Shown: positions 27,303 through 36,477, counted from the first letter of the stretch. The stretch: 64,000 bases of DNA from JAJXWB01 sp046349215 (GCA_046349215.1 JAXMCV010000002.1:992001-1056000), one strand, 5' to 3'. Made by a program: numbers and translations. Notes: a model not told the origin generated them from the sequence alone.

Positions 27303-27328
27303 CCTTCTCCCCGCTTGCGGGGAGAAGG
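27303..27328. repeat. palindromic repeat CCTTCTCCCCGC...GCGGGGAGAAGG type
   Basis: A perfect 12-bp inverted repeat around a short TT spacer. It is the same family as the palindrome at 23071-23104. It lies 6 nt after the coxE-like stop and could be a weak terminator or mRNA-stabilising hairpin inside the operon. Confidence 0.7.
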
Positions 27329-27352
27329 CGACAAATTCGTGGAGGGACACCA

Positions 27353-27679
27353 ATGCTCGCAACCGAAGAAGACATTCTCTCCGAGGCCGAAAGCTGGAAG
27401 CGCGCCGGCAAGGGCGTGGCGATCGCCACGGTTGTCGAGACCTGGGGCTCGGCGCCGCGCCCGGTCGGCAGCCATCTCGTCATCGACGAGGACGGCCGTT
27501 TCCTCGGCTCCGTTTCCGGCGGCTGCGTCGAGGGCGACGTGGTGACGGAAGCGCAGGACGTGATTTCCGACGGCAAGCCGCGAACGCTGGAATATGGCGT
27601 CGCCGACGAGACGGCCTGGCGCGTCGGCCTTTCCTGTGGCGGCCGCATCCGCGTCTATGTCGAGAGGATCGACCCGTGA
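27353..27679 (+). CDS. XdhC/CoxI-family protein, N-terminal domain as a separate gene
   Basis: 108 residues; ATG at 27353 with GGAGGGA 8 nt upstream. It is the XdhC_CoxI domain alone, with the signatures ATVVETWGSAPRPVGSHLVI, GSVSGGCVEGDVV and GLSCGGRIRVYVE, including the conserved cysteines of SGGC and LSCGG. XdhC proteins bind sulfurated molybdenum cofactor and deliver it to xanthine-dehydrogenase-type enzymes. Here the usual second domain is encoded by the next gene, which overlaps by 4 nt. Confidence 0.85.
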   Translation: MLATEEDILSEAESWKRAGKGVAIATVVETWGSAPRPVGSHLVIDEDGRFLGSVSGGCVEGDVVTEAQDVISDGKPRTLEYGVADETAWRVGLSCGGRIRVYVERIDP

Positions 27680-28383
27680 AGCTCGAACTTCTCGCCGCGC
27701 TCAACCAGGAACGCCGGGCGCGCCGCGCCGCCGTGCTCGTGACCGCGCTCGCCGACGGCGCGCAGAGGCTGGTCAAGGCGCAGGACATCGCCGCCGATCC
27801 GCTGGCGGAACTCCTCGACAAGCAATTGCGCATGGGCAAGAGCGGTTCTGTCGAGCACGAGGGCGCGGCCTATTTCCTCACCGTGCAGGCGCCGCCGGCC
27901 CGCCTCGTCATCATCGGCGCGGTGCATGTCAGCCAGGCGCTCGCCGAAATGGCGCGCATGGTCGATTTCGATGTGACGATCATCGACCCGCGCACGGCTT
28001 TCGCGACGCCCGAGCGCTTTCCGAATGTGCGCGTCGTCGCGGAATGGCCGGACAAGGCGCTGTCCGAAGGCGGGCTCGACCGGTACACGGCGGTCGCCGC
28101 GCTCACGCACGATCCGAAGATCGACGATCCGGCCCTGTCGCTCGCATTGAAGGCGGAGTGCTTCTACATCGGCGCGCTCGGGTCGCGGAAGACGCACGCC
28201 AAGCGCGTCGAGCGCCTGACGGCTGCGGGCTTCACGCCCGACCAGATCGCCCGCATCCATGCGCCGATCGGTCTCGACATCGGCGCTGTCAGCCCGGCCG
28301 AGATCGCCGTGTCGGTGCTCGGCGAAGTGGTTCTTTCGCTGCGCAAGAAGCCGCTGCGCGCCGAGAAAGACAAGGCCGCATGA
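27676..28383 (+). CDS. XdhC-family protein, Rossmann C-terminal domain as a separate gene
   Basis: 235 residues. An N-terminal segment (NQERRARRAAVLVTALADG) leads into the XdhC_C Rossmann-like domain (PARLVIIGAVHVSQALAEMAR, DPRTAFATPERFP, YIGALGSRKTHAKR, IHAPIGLDIGAVSPAEIAVS). Partner of the 27353 product; the two proteins together equal a normal two-domain XdhC. Four-nucleotide overlaps join it to genes on both sides, indicating one transcript. Confidence 0.87.
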   Translation: MKLELLAALNQERRARRAAVLVTALADGAQRLVKAQDIAADPLAELLDKQLRMGKSGSVEHEGAAYFLTVQAPPARLVIIGAVHVSQALAEMARMVDFDVTIIDPRTAFATPERFPNVRVVAEWPDKALSEGGLDRYTAVAALTHDPKIDDPALSLALKAECFYIGALGSRKTHAKRVERLTAAGFTPDQIARIHAPIGLDIGAVSPAEIAVSVLGEVVLSLRKKPLRAEKDKAA

Positions 28384-29408
28384 AGTTCGGTCCGGTTGCG
28401 ATCGGGGATGCGGTCGGCGCCATCGTCGCCCATGCGGTGCGCAGGCCCGGCCTGACGCTGAAGAAGGGCGACGTGGTGCAGGCCGGACACGTGGAGACGC
28501 TGCGCGCGGCAGGCGTCGCCGAGATCGTCGTCGCGCGGCTGGAAAACGGCGACATCGGCGAGGACGACGCGGCGCTGGCGCTCGCGCGCGCCGTCGCCGG
28601 CGACAATCTGCGGTTCGACACGCCATTCACCGGACGCTGCAACATTTTCGCGACGAAGAACGGCGTCCTTGTCCTCGATCCGGCGGCGATCGACGCGGTC
28701 AATGCGCTGGACGAGGCGATCACGCTGGCGACGCTGCCGGCGATGCGCGCCGTCGTCGAGGGCGAGATGGTCGCGACCGTGAAGATCATTCCGTTCGCCG
28801 TGCCGAAGACGGCGCTCGACCGCGCGCTTTCAGCGGCGAGGAATGCGCGGCTGGCCGTCCGGGCGTTCCGGCCGCTGAAGGTCGCTGTCGTCTCGACCCT
28901 GCTGCCGGGCCTCAAGCCGTCGACCGTCGACAAGACGGCGCGCGTGCTCCAGCAGCGCCTGGCGCCGGCCGGCGCGACGATCGCCAACCATGCGAAGGTG
29001 GAGCACGAGGCGGCCCTGCTTGCGCCGGCCATCGAAGCAGCCGAACGCGACGGCGACATCGTCATCGTGTTCGGAGCCTCCGCGATCACCGACCGCCGCG
29101 ACGTGATACCGGCGGCGCTCGAGAGCGCGGGCGGCAAGATCGAGCATTTCGGCATGCCGGTCGATCCCGGCAATCTGCTGCTGATCGGCCGCACGCGTTC
29201 GGGCAAACCGGCGCTCGGGGCGCCGGGCTGCGCGCGAAGCCCAAAGGAGAACGGCTTCGACTGGGTGCTGAACCGTCTGCTCGCCGACGTGCCGGTCAGC
29301 GGCGCCGACATCAGGCGGATGGGCGCGGGCGGGCTCCTGATGGAAATCGTGTCGCGGCCGCAGCCGCGCGGGGGCGGCGAATCCGCCGATGACGATGCGG
29401 ACGCTTGA
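28380..29408 (+). CDS. molybdopterin-binding protein (MoCF-biosynthesis type)
   Basis: 342 residues from the ATG at 28380. The N-terminal region contains motifs typical of the group (AHAVRRPGLTLKKGDVV), and the C-terminal half is a molybdopterin-binding fold (KVAVVSTLLPGLKPSTVDK, IVIVFGASAITDRRDVIPAAL, PGNLLLIGRTRSGKPALGAPG). Such genes regularly follow xdhC-like and coxDE-like genes in Rhizobiales and are thought to process or insert the cofactor. The next gene starts 20 nt before this stop. Confidence 0.82.
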   Translation: MKFGPVAIGDAVGAIVAHAVRRPGLTLKKGDVVQAGHVETLRAAGVAEIVVARLENGDIGEDDAALALARAVAGDNLRFDTPFTGRCNIFATKNGVLVLDPAAIDAVNALDEAITLATLPAMRAVVEGEMVATVKIIPFAVPKTALDRALSAARNARLAVRAFRPLKVAVVSTLLPGLKPSTVDKTARVLQQRLAPAGATIANHAKVEHEAALLAPAIEAAERDGDIVIVFGASAITDRRDVIPAALESAGGKIEHFGMPVDPGNLLLIGRTRSGKPALGAPGCARSPKENGFDWVLNRLLADVPVSGADIRRMGAGGLLMEIVSRPQPRGGGESADDDADA

Positions 29409-30012
29409 TGTAGCCGCCATCGTCCTGGCCGCCGGGCGCGCCTCGCGTTTTTCCGGGGGCGCCGAAGGCCGCACGAAACTCGTCGAAACCGTCGATGGCA
29501 AGCCGCTCGTGCGTCTTGCCGCCGAGGCGGCGCTCGGCAGCGGCGCGCGGCCTGTCGTCGTGGTGACGGGACATGCGCGGGATGCGGTCATGTCCGCGCT
29601 CGACGGTCTCGATGTCAGCGAAGCGCCGAACCCGCGCTATGCGGAGGGGATCGCCTCTTCGGTCGCCGCCGGCGTCGCGGCATTGCCGGCGGAATGCGCC
29701 GGCGCGCTCATCCTGCTCGCCGACATGCCGCGCGTCGATGCGGCTCTGTGCGGGACGCTTGCGGACGTTTTTCTTGCGATGGCGGATGTCGATGCGATCG
29801 TGCCTGTCGTGGACGGGCGGCGCGGCAATCCGGCGCTGCTGTCGCGCCGGCTGTTTGCGGACGCGATGCGTCTCACCGGCGACGAAGGCGCACGCAAGCT
29901 GCTGGCGAAGCCGGGATTGAAAGTCGTGGAGGTCGAGGTTGCCGGCTCGTCGGCAGGGCTCGACATAGATACGCCCGAAGCGCTGGCGGCGCTCCGGGCG
30001 TCGAAAGAGTGA
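29389..30012 (+). CDS. MobA/MocA-like NTP transferase for molybdenum cofactor
   Basis: 207 residues. The nucleotide-binding loop is VLAAGRASRFSG, followed by a lysine in RTKLVE; LLADMPRVD holds the metal aspartate, and the acceptor region is RRGNPALLSRR. It fits the CTP/GTP:molybdopterin nucleotidyltransferases; MocA makes the cytosine dinucleotide form used by CO dehydrogenase and xanthine-dehydrogenase-like enzymes. It overlaps the preceding gene by 20 nt and closes the maturation operon. Confidence 0.85.
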   Translation: MTMRTLDVAAIVLAAGRASRFSGGAEGRTKLVETVDGKPLVRLAAEAALGSGARPVVVVTGHARDAVMSALDGLDVSEAPNPRYAEGIASSVAAGVAALPAECAGALILLADMPRVDAALCGTLADVFLAMADVDAIVPVVDGRRGNPALLSRRLFADAMRLTGDEGARKLLAKPGLKVVEVEVAGSSAGLDIDTPEALAALRASKE

Positions 30013-30024
30013 CTTTCCGAAACG

Positions 30025-30414
30025 TCAGCCTTTGCGACCGTCCACCGACCAGGCGCCGGCGCCATTCGCCACCAGCGACAGGAAGCCGCCCGCGATCGCG
30101 ATGTTCTTCATGAAGTGAATCATCTGGTTGCGGTCGCCGGTCTTGAAGTGGAAAAGCAGCGCGGCAAGCAGGGTAAAGCCCGCCATAAGGAAGGCCACGA
30201 TGCGCGTCTGCCAGCCGACGAGGATCAGCAGGCCGCCGCCGAGTTCGGTGAGGATGACCAGCGGCAGCAGGATGCCAGGCACGCCCGCCGACTCCATGTA
30301 GCCCGACGTAGCGGCATAGCCGACGATCTTGTTGAAGCCCCCCTGGATGAAAATGGCGGCGAGCATGATGCGGCCGACCAGAAGGGCGGCGTTTGCGACT
30401 GCAGGGTTGTTCAT
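30025..30414 (-). CDS. DoxX-family membrane protein
   Basis: 129 residues and four predicted membrane helices. The family pattern is clear: LLVGRIMLAAIFIQGGFNKI, then PLVILTELGGGLLILVG and MKNIAIAGGFLSLV. DoxX proteins are small inner-membrane oxidoreductase-like proteins of generally unknown role. It is convergent with the MocA-like gene (13 nt apart) and divergent from the Usg gene. Confidence 0.88.
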   Translation of the reverse strand: MNNPAVANAALLVGRIMLAAIFIQGGFNKIVGYAATSGYMESAGVPGILLPLVILTELGGGLLILVGWQTRIVAFLMAGFTLLAALLFHFKTGDRNQMIHFMKNIAIAGGFLSLVANGAGAWSVDGRKG

Positions 30415-30671
30415 TTTTATGTTCCGTGTGTTGCCCGAGACGCGACCTTAAGACTTTCGCCGACGGCGCCAATGCGCACGCAGGCAGAGGCTTGTTGCAT
30501 TTTTGCAAGTCTAGAGGAGCGATCCGGCCCGGACCTTGCATTTTGTGACCTGCGGCCCGCGATTGGTTAACCGGCCGGAAACGTTCCGCGCCTGCAATCG
30601 AGGAAGGCGACGCAAGGGCGAAGCTGGCGCGAAGCCGCGACGAAAGGGTTCGAACCTGATGTGAGGGCAAC

Positions 30672-30989
30672 ATGATCGAGAAAGAGCGTTTGAACGCGGG
30701 CGCTGTCGCCCGCCCGGGTCGCGTCTCCGAGGACTTCCTGCGCCAACAGGCGGGCTGGGGACTGACGACGGCGGAAATCCTCTACCGCATGCCCGATCAT
30801 CCCTCTTTCCTGCAGAGCTACGTCTGGCAGGACTACGATGCCGCCCCGCACTTTCCCGTCCTGAAGAAGTTTCTGACGTTCTGGCGCGAGAAGCTCGATG
30901 GCCCGCTGTTCTCGGTGCGCATCGGACACGAGCGTCTGATCCGCCCGGCCGAGATCCGCGCGATCGGCGCGGAATTTCGCTTCAACTGA
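30672..30989 (+). CDS. Usg-family protein
   Basis: 105 residues; ATG at 30672 with GTGAGGGC upstream. The core GLTTAEILYRMPDHPSFLQS, followed by YVWQDYDAAPHFPVLKKFL and RIGHERLIRPAEIR, is the whole of the Usg family, which is widespread in alphaproteobacteria and of unknown function. Its length is slightly over the usual 90-95 because of the N-terminus. Convergent with the GGDEF-EAL gene 12 nt away. Confidence 0.85.
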   Translation: MIEKERLNAGAVARPGRVSEDFLRQQAGWGLTTAEILYRMPDHPSFLQSYVWQDYDAAPHFPVLKKFLTFWREKLDGPLFSVRIGHERLIRPAEIRAIGAEFRFN

Positions 30990-31001
30990 CGTAATGGAGC
31001 G

Positions 31002-33143
31002 TCAGGCGACGGCGCGCTTGTCCGCGCCGCCGTTCTGGCGCTCCAGCATGGCCGTGATCGCATCCGCCGCGACCGGCTTCGAGAACAGGTAGCCCTGCAA
31101 TTCGTGACAGGCGAGCGCCTGCAGGAAGCGAAGCTGGTCGTTCGTCTCGACGCCTTCGGCCGTGACGGTGAGGCCGAGCGCGCGGCCGAGATGTACGATG
31201 GAATGGACGATGATGGCGCTTTCGCCGGTCGCTTCCATCGAATCCAGGAAGGACTTGTCGATCTTGATCTTGTCGAAGGCGAAGCGCCGCAGGTAGATCA
31301 GGCTCGAATAGCCGGTGCCGAAATCGTCGAGGGCGAGACGCACGCCCATCGCGCGCACGCTGATCATGGCTTCTTCCGCGGCGTCCGCATCGGCGAGCAG
31401 GATGTTTTCCGTCACTTCCAGTTCGAGCCGCGCGGCGTCGACGTCGTACTGGCGCAGCAATTGCTCGAGCGTGTCGACGAATTTCGGATCGCGCAATTGC
31501 ACGCCCGACACGTTGACGGCGACCTTGAGCCCCGGCCAGTTGCGGACGTCGCCCAGCGCGCGGCGCAACACCCATTCGCCGAGCGGCTGGATCAGGCCGC
31601 ATTCCTCGGCGAGCGCGATGAAATTCTGCGGCGAGATGAAGCCGTGCGCGGGATGGGGCCAGCGCACCAGCGCCTCGACGCCCACCATCTTCTTGCCGGC
31701 GGAATCCATCACCGGCTGGTAGAGAAGCTGCAATTCGTCCTGGTCGATGGCCGCGCGCAGGTCGTCTTCCACCGCCTTCTGCAACGTGAGTTTTGCGCCG
31801 GTCTTTTCCTCGAAGAAGCTCCAGGTGTTGCGGCCGGCGTTCTTGGCGCGATAGAGCGCGAGGCCGGCGCGCCGCAGCAATTCCTCGGCATTGTCGGCGT
31901 CGAGCGGGCAGAGCGCGATGCCGATCGAGACGCTGACGTAAACCTGCTGGCCGTCGATGTCGACCGGCTCGGCGAGCGCATCGACGATTCGACGCGCGAG
32001 CATCTCGGCATCGCGCGGGCCGACAAGGTCGGTCTGCAGGATGGCGAATTCGTCGCCGCCGACGCGTCCGACGCGGCCCGACGCGCGTACGAGGCCGGCG
32101 AGGCGCTGCGCGAGCCCGGCGATCAGGCGGTCGCCGAATTCCTCGCCGGACGCGGCGTTGACCTCGCCGAGCCGATCAATGTCGAGCAGCAGCACGGCGG
32201 CGCCGCGGTCGTTCAGGGAGCGACGGACGCGCTCGACCTCGCCTTCGAGCAGTTTCGTGAACAGGAGCTTGTTCGGCAGGCCGGTCAGACTGTCCTGCCC
32301 GGCGCTGGCGCGCGCTTCGGCTTCGCCCGCCACAGCCTCGCGCGTCACGCGCTGCGAATAGAAGACGATCAGCGCGGCGAAAATGGCCGCGAAGGCGATG
32401 AGGAAGAAGGCGTTGCGATCGACGATGTCCTGGCCCGGCCGCTCCGGCTTCCACACGAGCGCGAGTTCGGAAGTCGAGGGATCGATCTGGACGCTGCCGT
32501 CTCCGGAGCCGACGTTGGCGAGCGCGGCGAGTTCGATGCGCTGCGTATGCGCGGCGCGCGCCAGGTCGGCCAGCATCCGTGCGTCGAGCTTGCGCAATCC
32601 GAGCACGGCGCGGGCGCCGGCGCGGTCGGACGAGGCTTCCGGCACGACGGCGACGAGCCAGGCGTCGGGGCCGGCGACAGCGGACAGGGTCTGCGCATGC
32701 GCCCATTTGGCGGCGCCTTCCCGATCGACGAGCGCGCCGCGCAGATTGTCGGTCGAAGCCATCGCGGCGACGACGGGCGCGAGCCGCGCGAAGATCGCGC
32801 CGAGTTCGCCCGCCGGCGCCGGCAGGCCGCGCGAGGGATCGACGAAGAAAGCCATATCGCTGGCGGAGGGCAGCGCCACGGCGCCGGAACTGGCGGCCGC
32901 GATCTGCGTCGGCAGGCTTTCAGCCAGCGTTTCCATGCGGGCGCCGAGAGCCCGCAACTGGTCGTCCAGCGCCGTGCGGACAGCCGTCGTCTCGACGTGA
33001 ATCTCTTGCTGATTGGCCGAGTTGCGGGAAAGGAAGACGCTGATGAGCAGGCCGACGAGAACAATGCATATGACAATGGCGATCGGATAAAGCGTCTGCT
33101 TTTCCCGTCCCGGAGCATCAGGTGGCAGGATGCGGGCGGTCAT
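31002..33143 (-). CDS. membrane-bound GGDEF-EAL protein (cyclic di-GMP turnover)
   Basis: 713 residues. A membrane helix at about 20-38, a roughly 200-residue periplasmic sensor region of no recognised family, and a second helix at about 245-263 precede a GGDEF domain (GGDEF intact at 362-366, DSLTGLPNKLLF start) and an EAL domain (EALVRW at 490, EVTENIL, DDFGTGYSSLIYLRRF). Both active-site motifs are intact, so it may make, break or both make and break cyclic di-GMP. No dedicated partner gene is adjacent. Confidence 0.93.
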   Translation of the reverse strand: MTARILPPDAPGREKQTLYPIAIVICIVLVGLLISVFLSRNSANQQEIHVETTAVRTALDDQLRALGARMETLAESLPTQIAAASSGAVALPSASDMAFFVDPSRGLPAPAGELGAIFARLAPVVAAMASTDNLRGALVDREGAAKWAHAQTLSAVAGPDAWLVAVVPEASSDRAGARAVLGLRKLDARMLADLARAAHTQRIELAALANVGSGDGSVQIDPSTSELALVWKPERPGQDIVDRNAFFLIAFAAIFAALIVFYSQRVTREAVAGEAEARASAGQDSLTGLPNKLLFTKLLEGEVERVRRSLNDRGAAVLLLDIDRLGEVNAASGEEFGDRLIAGLAQRLAGLVRASGRVGRVGGDEFAILQTDLVGPRDAEMLARRIVDALAEPVDIDGQQVYVSVSIGIALCPLDADNAEELLRRAGLALYRAKNAGRNTWSFFEEKTGAKLTLQKAVEDDLRAAIDQDELQLLYQPVMDSAGKKMVGVEALVRWPHPAHGFISPQNFIALAEECGLIQPLGEWVLRRALGDVRNWPGLKVAVNVSGVQLRDPKFVDTLEQLLRQYDVDAARLELEVTENILLADADAAEEAMISVRAMGVRLALDDFGTGYSSLIYLRRFAFDKIKIDKSFLDSMEATGESAIIVHSIVHLGRALGLTVTAEGVETNDQLRFLQALACHELQGYLFSKPVAADAITAMLERQNGGADKRAVA

Positions 33144-33214
33144 GAAAAATTGGTCCGAAAAATATCTCCCCGCGACCCTACGCCCCGATCCTTAACGATG
33201 GGTGACGGGACGGC

Positions 33215-33901
33215 TCAGAGCAGGCGCAATCCCTTGAAGCTGGCGTGGCCGTGACGTCCGATAATGAGATGATCGTGCACGACAATTCCCATGGCGCCGG
33301 CGACCGTGGCGATCTCCTCGGTCATTCTGATGTCGGCAGTGGAGGGGGTCGGGTCGCCGGAGGGGTGATTGTGGGCCAGGATCAGCGCGGTCGAGGAGAG
33401 TTCGAGCGCCCGCTTGACGATCTCGCGCGGATAGACGGGCGTATGGTCGATCGTGCCGGTCGACAGAACCTCGTCGGCGAGGACCGCGTTGCGCTTGTCC
33501 AGAAAGAGGACGCGGAATTCCTCGCGCTCGGAATAGGCCATGGCGGCGCGGCAATAGTCGATCACGTCCTTGAAGGAGGACATGACCGGCCGGTTCTGCA
33601 GCGCCTGGCGACCGAGCCGACGGCCGGCGGTCTCGACCAGCCTGAAATCGGCGATGGCGGCTTCGCTCATCCCGTCGATCTCGCGCAAGCGCTCCGGGCG
33701 GGCGGCGATGGCTTCGGCGAAAGAGCCGAACTTCTTGACCAGCGCCTTGGCGAGCGGCTTGACGTCGCGGCGCGGGATCGACCGGAACAGGACGAGTTCG
33801 AGCAATTCGTAATCGGCCATGCCTTCGTCGCCCGCCTCCATGAAGCGGTCGCGCAGGCGCTGGCGATGGCCGAGATAGTGCTTTTCGTCGTCGCCGCTCA
33901 T
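33215..33901 (-). CDS. radC: RadC-family JAB-domain protein
   Basis: 228 residues. An N-terminal helix-hairpin-helix-like region (LREIDGMSEAAIADFRLVE) precedes the metalloprotease-like JAMM core with H177, H179 and S181 in HNHPSGDPTPSTAD. Despite the old name, a role in DNA repair is not established. The gene follows map by 7 nt on the same strand, a common pairing in alphaproteobacteria. Confidence 0.93.
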   Translation of the reverse strand: MSGDDEKHYLGHRQRLRDRFMEAGDEGMADYELLELVLFRSIPRRDVKPLAKALVKKFGSFAEAIAARPERLREIDGMSEAAIADFRLVETAGRRLGRQALQNRPVMSSFKDVIDYCRAAMAYSEREEFRVLFLDKRNAVLADEVLSTGTIDHTPVYPREIVKRALELSSTALILAHNHPSGDPTPSTADIRMTEEIATVAGAMGIVVHDHLIIGRHGHASFKGLRLL

Positions 33902-33908
33902 GCGCCGG

Positions 33909-34736
33909 TCAGGCCGAGCGGCTGGGCGGGCGGTCGAGATTGCGCGGCGACAGGGTGAAGATCTCGACGCCCGTTTCCGTCACGCCGACCGTGTGCTCGA
34001 ACTGCGCCGACAGCGAGCGGTCGCGCGTGACCGCGGTCCAGCCGTCGGACAATATCTTCACGTGCGGGCGGCCGAGATTGATCATCGGTTCGATGGTGAA
34101 GAACATGCCGGGCTTGAGCGCCACGCCCTCGCCGCGCCGGCCGTAGTGCAGAATGTTCGGCTCGTCGTGGAACAGCCGGCCGAGGCCGTGGCCGCAGAAG
34201 TCGCGCACGACGGAGCAACGTTCGCCCTCCGCGAACTCCTGGATCGCAGCGCCGATGTCGCCGGTGTGTCCGTTCGGCTTCGTCGCCTCGATGCCGCGCA
34301 GCAGGGATTCGTAGGTGACGTCGATCAGCCGCTCGGCGCGGCGCGGAATTTCGCCGACGCCGTACATGCGGCTCGAATCCCCGTGCCAGCCGTCGACGAT
34401 CAGCGTGACATCGATGTTGACGATATCGCCTTCGCGCAACGGCTTGTCGTCGGGAATGCCGTGGCAGACGACGTGATTGATCGAGGTGCAGATCGACTTG
34501 CGGTAGCCGCGATAATCGAGCGGCGCGGGATAGGCTCCGTGATCCATCGCGAACTGGAACGCGAGGTCGTCGAGGCGCTGTGTGGTCACGCCCGGCTTTA
34601 CCTCGTCCACCAGCATGTCGAGCGCCTCTGCGGTGAGGCGACCCGCCTTGCGCATGCCCTCGAAATCGGCAGCGCCATGCAGCTTGATCTGACCCGTCTT
34701 GCGACCGGGCGCAAGCGAGGCTTCCACGAACGTCAT
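33909..34736 (-). CDS. map: methionine aminopeptidase, type I
   Basis: 275 residues. The pita-bread fold ligands are visible: DVTLIVDGWHGDSSRM (two metal aspartates), FCGHGLGRLFHDEPNI (metal histidine), TIEPMI (glutamate) and the final QFEHTV glutamate. It removes the initiator methionine from nascent proteins, with the product cytosolic and essential. It heads a short map-radC operon; the upstream gap of 127 nt is shared with the divergent fkbM gene. Confidence 0.97.
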   Translation of the reverse strand: MTFVEASLAPGRKTGQIKLHGAADFEGMRKAGRLTAEALDMLVDEVKPGVTTQRLDDLAFQFAMDHGAYPAPLDYRGYRKSICTSINHVVCHGIPDDKPLREGDIVNIDVTLIVDGWHGDSSRMYGVGEIPRRAERLIDVTYESLLRGIEATKPNGHTGDIGAAIQEFAEGERCSVVRDFCGHGLGRLFHDEPNILHYGRRGEGVALKPGMFFTIEPMINLGRPHVKILSDGWTAVTRDRSLSAQFEHTVGVTETGVEIFTLSPRNLDRPPSRSA

Positions 34737-34863
34737 TCCTGGCTCCGGACGGAAATCTGAGGGCCCAATTTAGGCGAAAGGCGCCGCCGGCGCAAAGGCC
34801 GCGGCTGGTTCGCCGGCCGCCACGTATGCTAGACCGGCGCCCCATTCCGGTTATCTTCCGCCC

Positions 34864-35721
34864 ATGCCGTCCCTTTCGGTCAACGATCTTTCGGCCTTCG
34901 GTCTCCATGCGCCGGGCGGCGCCATGAGCCGGCTGATTGCGGCCACGCGCGGGGCGTCCTCGAGCTGGGCCGGCAAGAGAATAGCCTTTTTCCTGCGCGG
35001 GCTCGGCGTCAGGGCGTTGCGCGGCCGACCGGCCGACGTGGAATCGCTCGGCGCCCGCATGCGTCTCTACCCCTCCAACAACATTACCGAAAAGCGCATC
35101 CTGTTCACGCCGCAATATTTCGATCCGCAGGAACTCGCCTTTCTCGAGCCGCGAATCTCGCCGGAGTTCGTATTCGTCGACGTGGGCGCCAATGTCGGCG
35201 GCTACAGCCTGTTCGTCGCGGCGCGCTCGGGGCCACGGGCGCGGATCATCGCTATCGAGCCGCAGCCGGACATTCACGAGCGGCTCGTATACAACATCCG
35301 CCAGAACGAGTTCGCGACGATCAAGACGCTGGAATGCGCGGTCGCCGATTGCGAGGGCGACGTCACGATGTTCGTGGATTCACGCAACCGCGGCGAAAGC
35401 TCGATGCGCATCGTGCCCTCGCGCGACGGCGGGCGCATCATCGTTCGCGCGCGGCGCCTCGCCGACATCGTCGCTTCGGAGCGCCTGGAGCGCGTCGACG
35501 CCATGAAGCTCGACTGCGAAGGCGCGGAGGACCTGATCCTCGAACCTTATTTCGAGAACGCGCCGCGCGCCGTGTGGCCGAAAGCGCTGATCGTGGAATA
35601 CATGCCCGGCCGCTGGTCGATGGACCTGCGCGCCCACATCTGCGCGCAGGGCTATCGCGAGGCGCTGCAGACGAGACAGAACATAATCTTCGAACGAGAC
35701 GATACGGGACGGAAAAGATGA
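34864..35721 (+). CDS. FkbM-family methyltransferase
   Basis: 285 residues. The SAM-binding motif is VFVDVGANVGGYSLFVA (about residues 100-116), the acidic residue follows in IIAIEPQPD, and the family-specific MKLDCEGAEDLIL occurs near 215. These enzymes usually O-methylate sugars or other cell-surface or secondary metabolites; the substrate is not evident. The next gene begins within its stop codon (ATGA overlap at 35718), so the two are co-translated. Confidence 0.85.
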   Translation: MPSLSVNDLSAFGLHAPGGAMSRLIAATRGASSSWAGKRIAFFLRGLGVRALRGRPADVESLGARMRLYPSNNITEKRILFTPQYFDPQELAFLEPRISPEFVFVDVGANVGGYSLFVAARSGPRARIIAIEPQPDIHERLVYNIRQNEFATIKTLECAVADCEGDVTMFVDSRNRGESSMRIVPSRDGGRIIVRARRLADIVASERLERVDAMKLDCEGAEDLILEPYFENAPRAVWPKALIVEYMPGRWSMDLRAHICAQGYREALQTRQNIIFERDDTGRKR

Positions 35722-36470
35722 GCGAAAACAAGAGCGTCACGGCCGCCGTGCTGGTGATCGGCGACGAAATCCTGTCGGGCCGCACCAAGGACAAGAACAT
35801 CGGCTATATCGCGGATTATCTCATGCAGATCGGCATCGACCTGCGCGAGGTGCGCATCGTGCCCGACGTCGAGGACGAGATCGTCGATGCGGTGAACGCG
35901 CTGCGCCGCCGCTACACCTACGTCTTCACGACGGGGGGCATAGGCCCGACGCACGACGACATTACCGCCGACAGCGTGGCGAAAGCGTTCGGCGTCGGCA
36001 TATCCGAACATCCGCGGGCCATCGAACTCCTGCTGACGCGCATCAAGCCGGAAGACCTGAACGAAGCGCGCCGACGCATGGCGCGCATTCCGCACGGCGC
36101 GGATCTCGTCGAGAACCGCGTGTCGACGGCGCCGGGCTTCATGATCGAGAACGTCATCGTCATGGCCGGCGTTCCCTCGATCATGCAGGCGATGCTCGAC
36201 AATGTCTCGGCGCGGCTCGAAACGGGCGTGAAGATGCTGATGGAGACAGTGCAGGCCGACAGCGTGCCGGAGGGCGCCTATGCCGCCGGACTGGGGGCGA
36301 TCGCCGAGAAATATCCGGACGCCTCCATCGGTTCCTATCCCTCGTTCGCCTCGGGACGCTTCCAGAACCAGATCGTCGTGCGCTCCAAAAATCCCGAGAC
36401 GCTTCAGAAGGCGACGGCGGAGGTTCGCGTCATGATCGAGAAGCTGACCGCTGAACGCGCGAAGGCGTGA
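35718..36470 (+). CDS. CinA/MoaB-type molybdopterin-binding-fold protein
   Basis: 250 residues. It is a single MoCF_biosynth domain: VLVIGDEILSGRTKDKN at the N-terminus and the loop TTGGIGPTHDDITADSVAKAFG, with APGFMIENVIVMAGVP further on. It lacks the C-terminal deamidase domain of full CinA, so it is the short form found in many alphaproteobacteria, of uncertain function (nucleotide metabolite clean-up is one idea). The downstream gpt gene starts 7 nt later. Confidence 0.85.
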   Translation: MSENKSVTAAVLVIGDEILSGRTKDKNIGYIADYLMQIGIDLREVRIVPDVEDEIVDAVNALRRRYTYVFTTGGIGPTHDDITADSVAKAFGVGISEHPRAIELLLTRIKPEDLNEARRRMARIPHGADLVENRVSTAPGFMIENVIVMAGVPSIMQAMLDNVSARLETGVKMLMETVQADSVPEGAYAAGLGAIAEKYPDASIGSYPSFASGRFQNQIVVRSKNPETLQKATAEVRVMIEKLTAERAKA

Positions 36471-36477
36471 CCGGACG

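Noticed and set aside
30590..30671. Possible tRNA (GGGTTCGAACC resembles a T arm)
   Set aside because: No acceptor, D or anticodon stem can be paired around it.
31104..33254. Long plus-strand frame opposite the GGDEF-EAL gene
   Set aside because: Same artefact of high GC; the minus strand carries intact GGDEF and EAL motifs.
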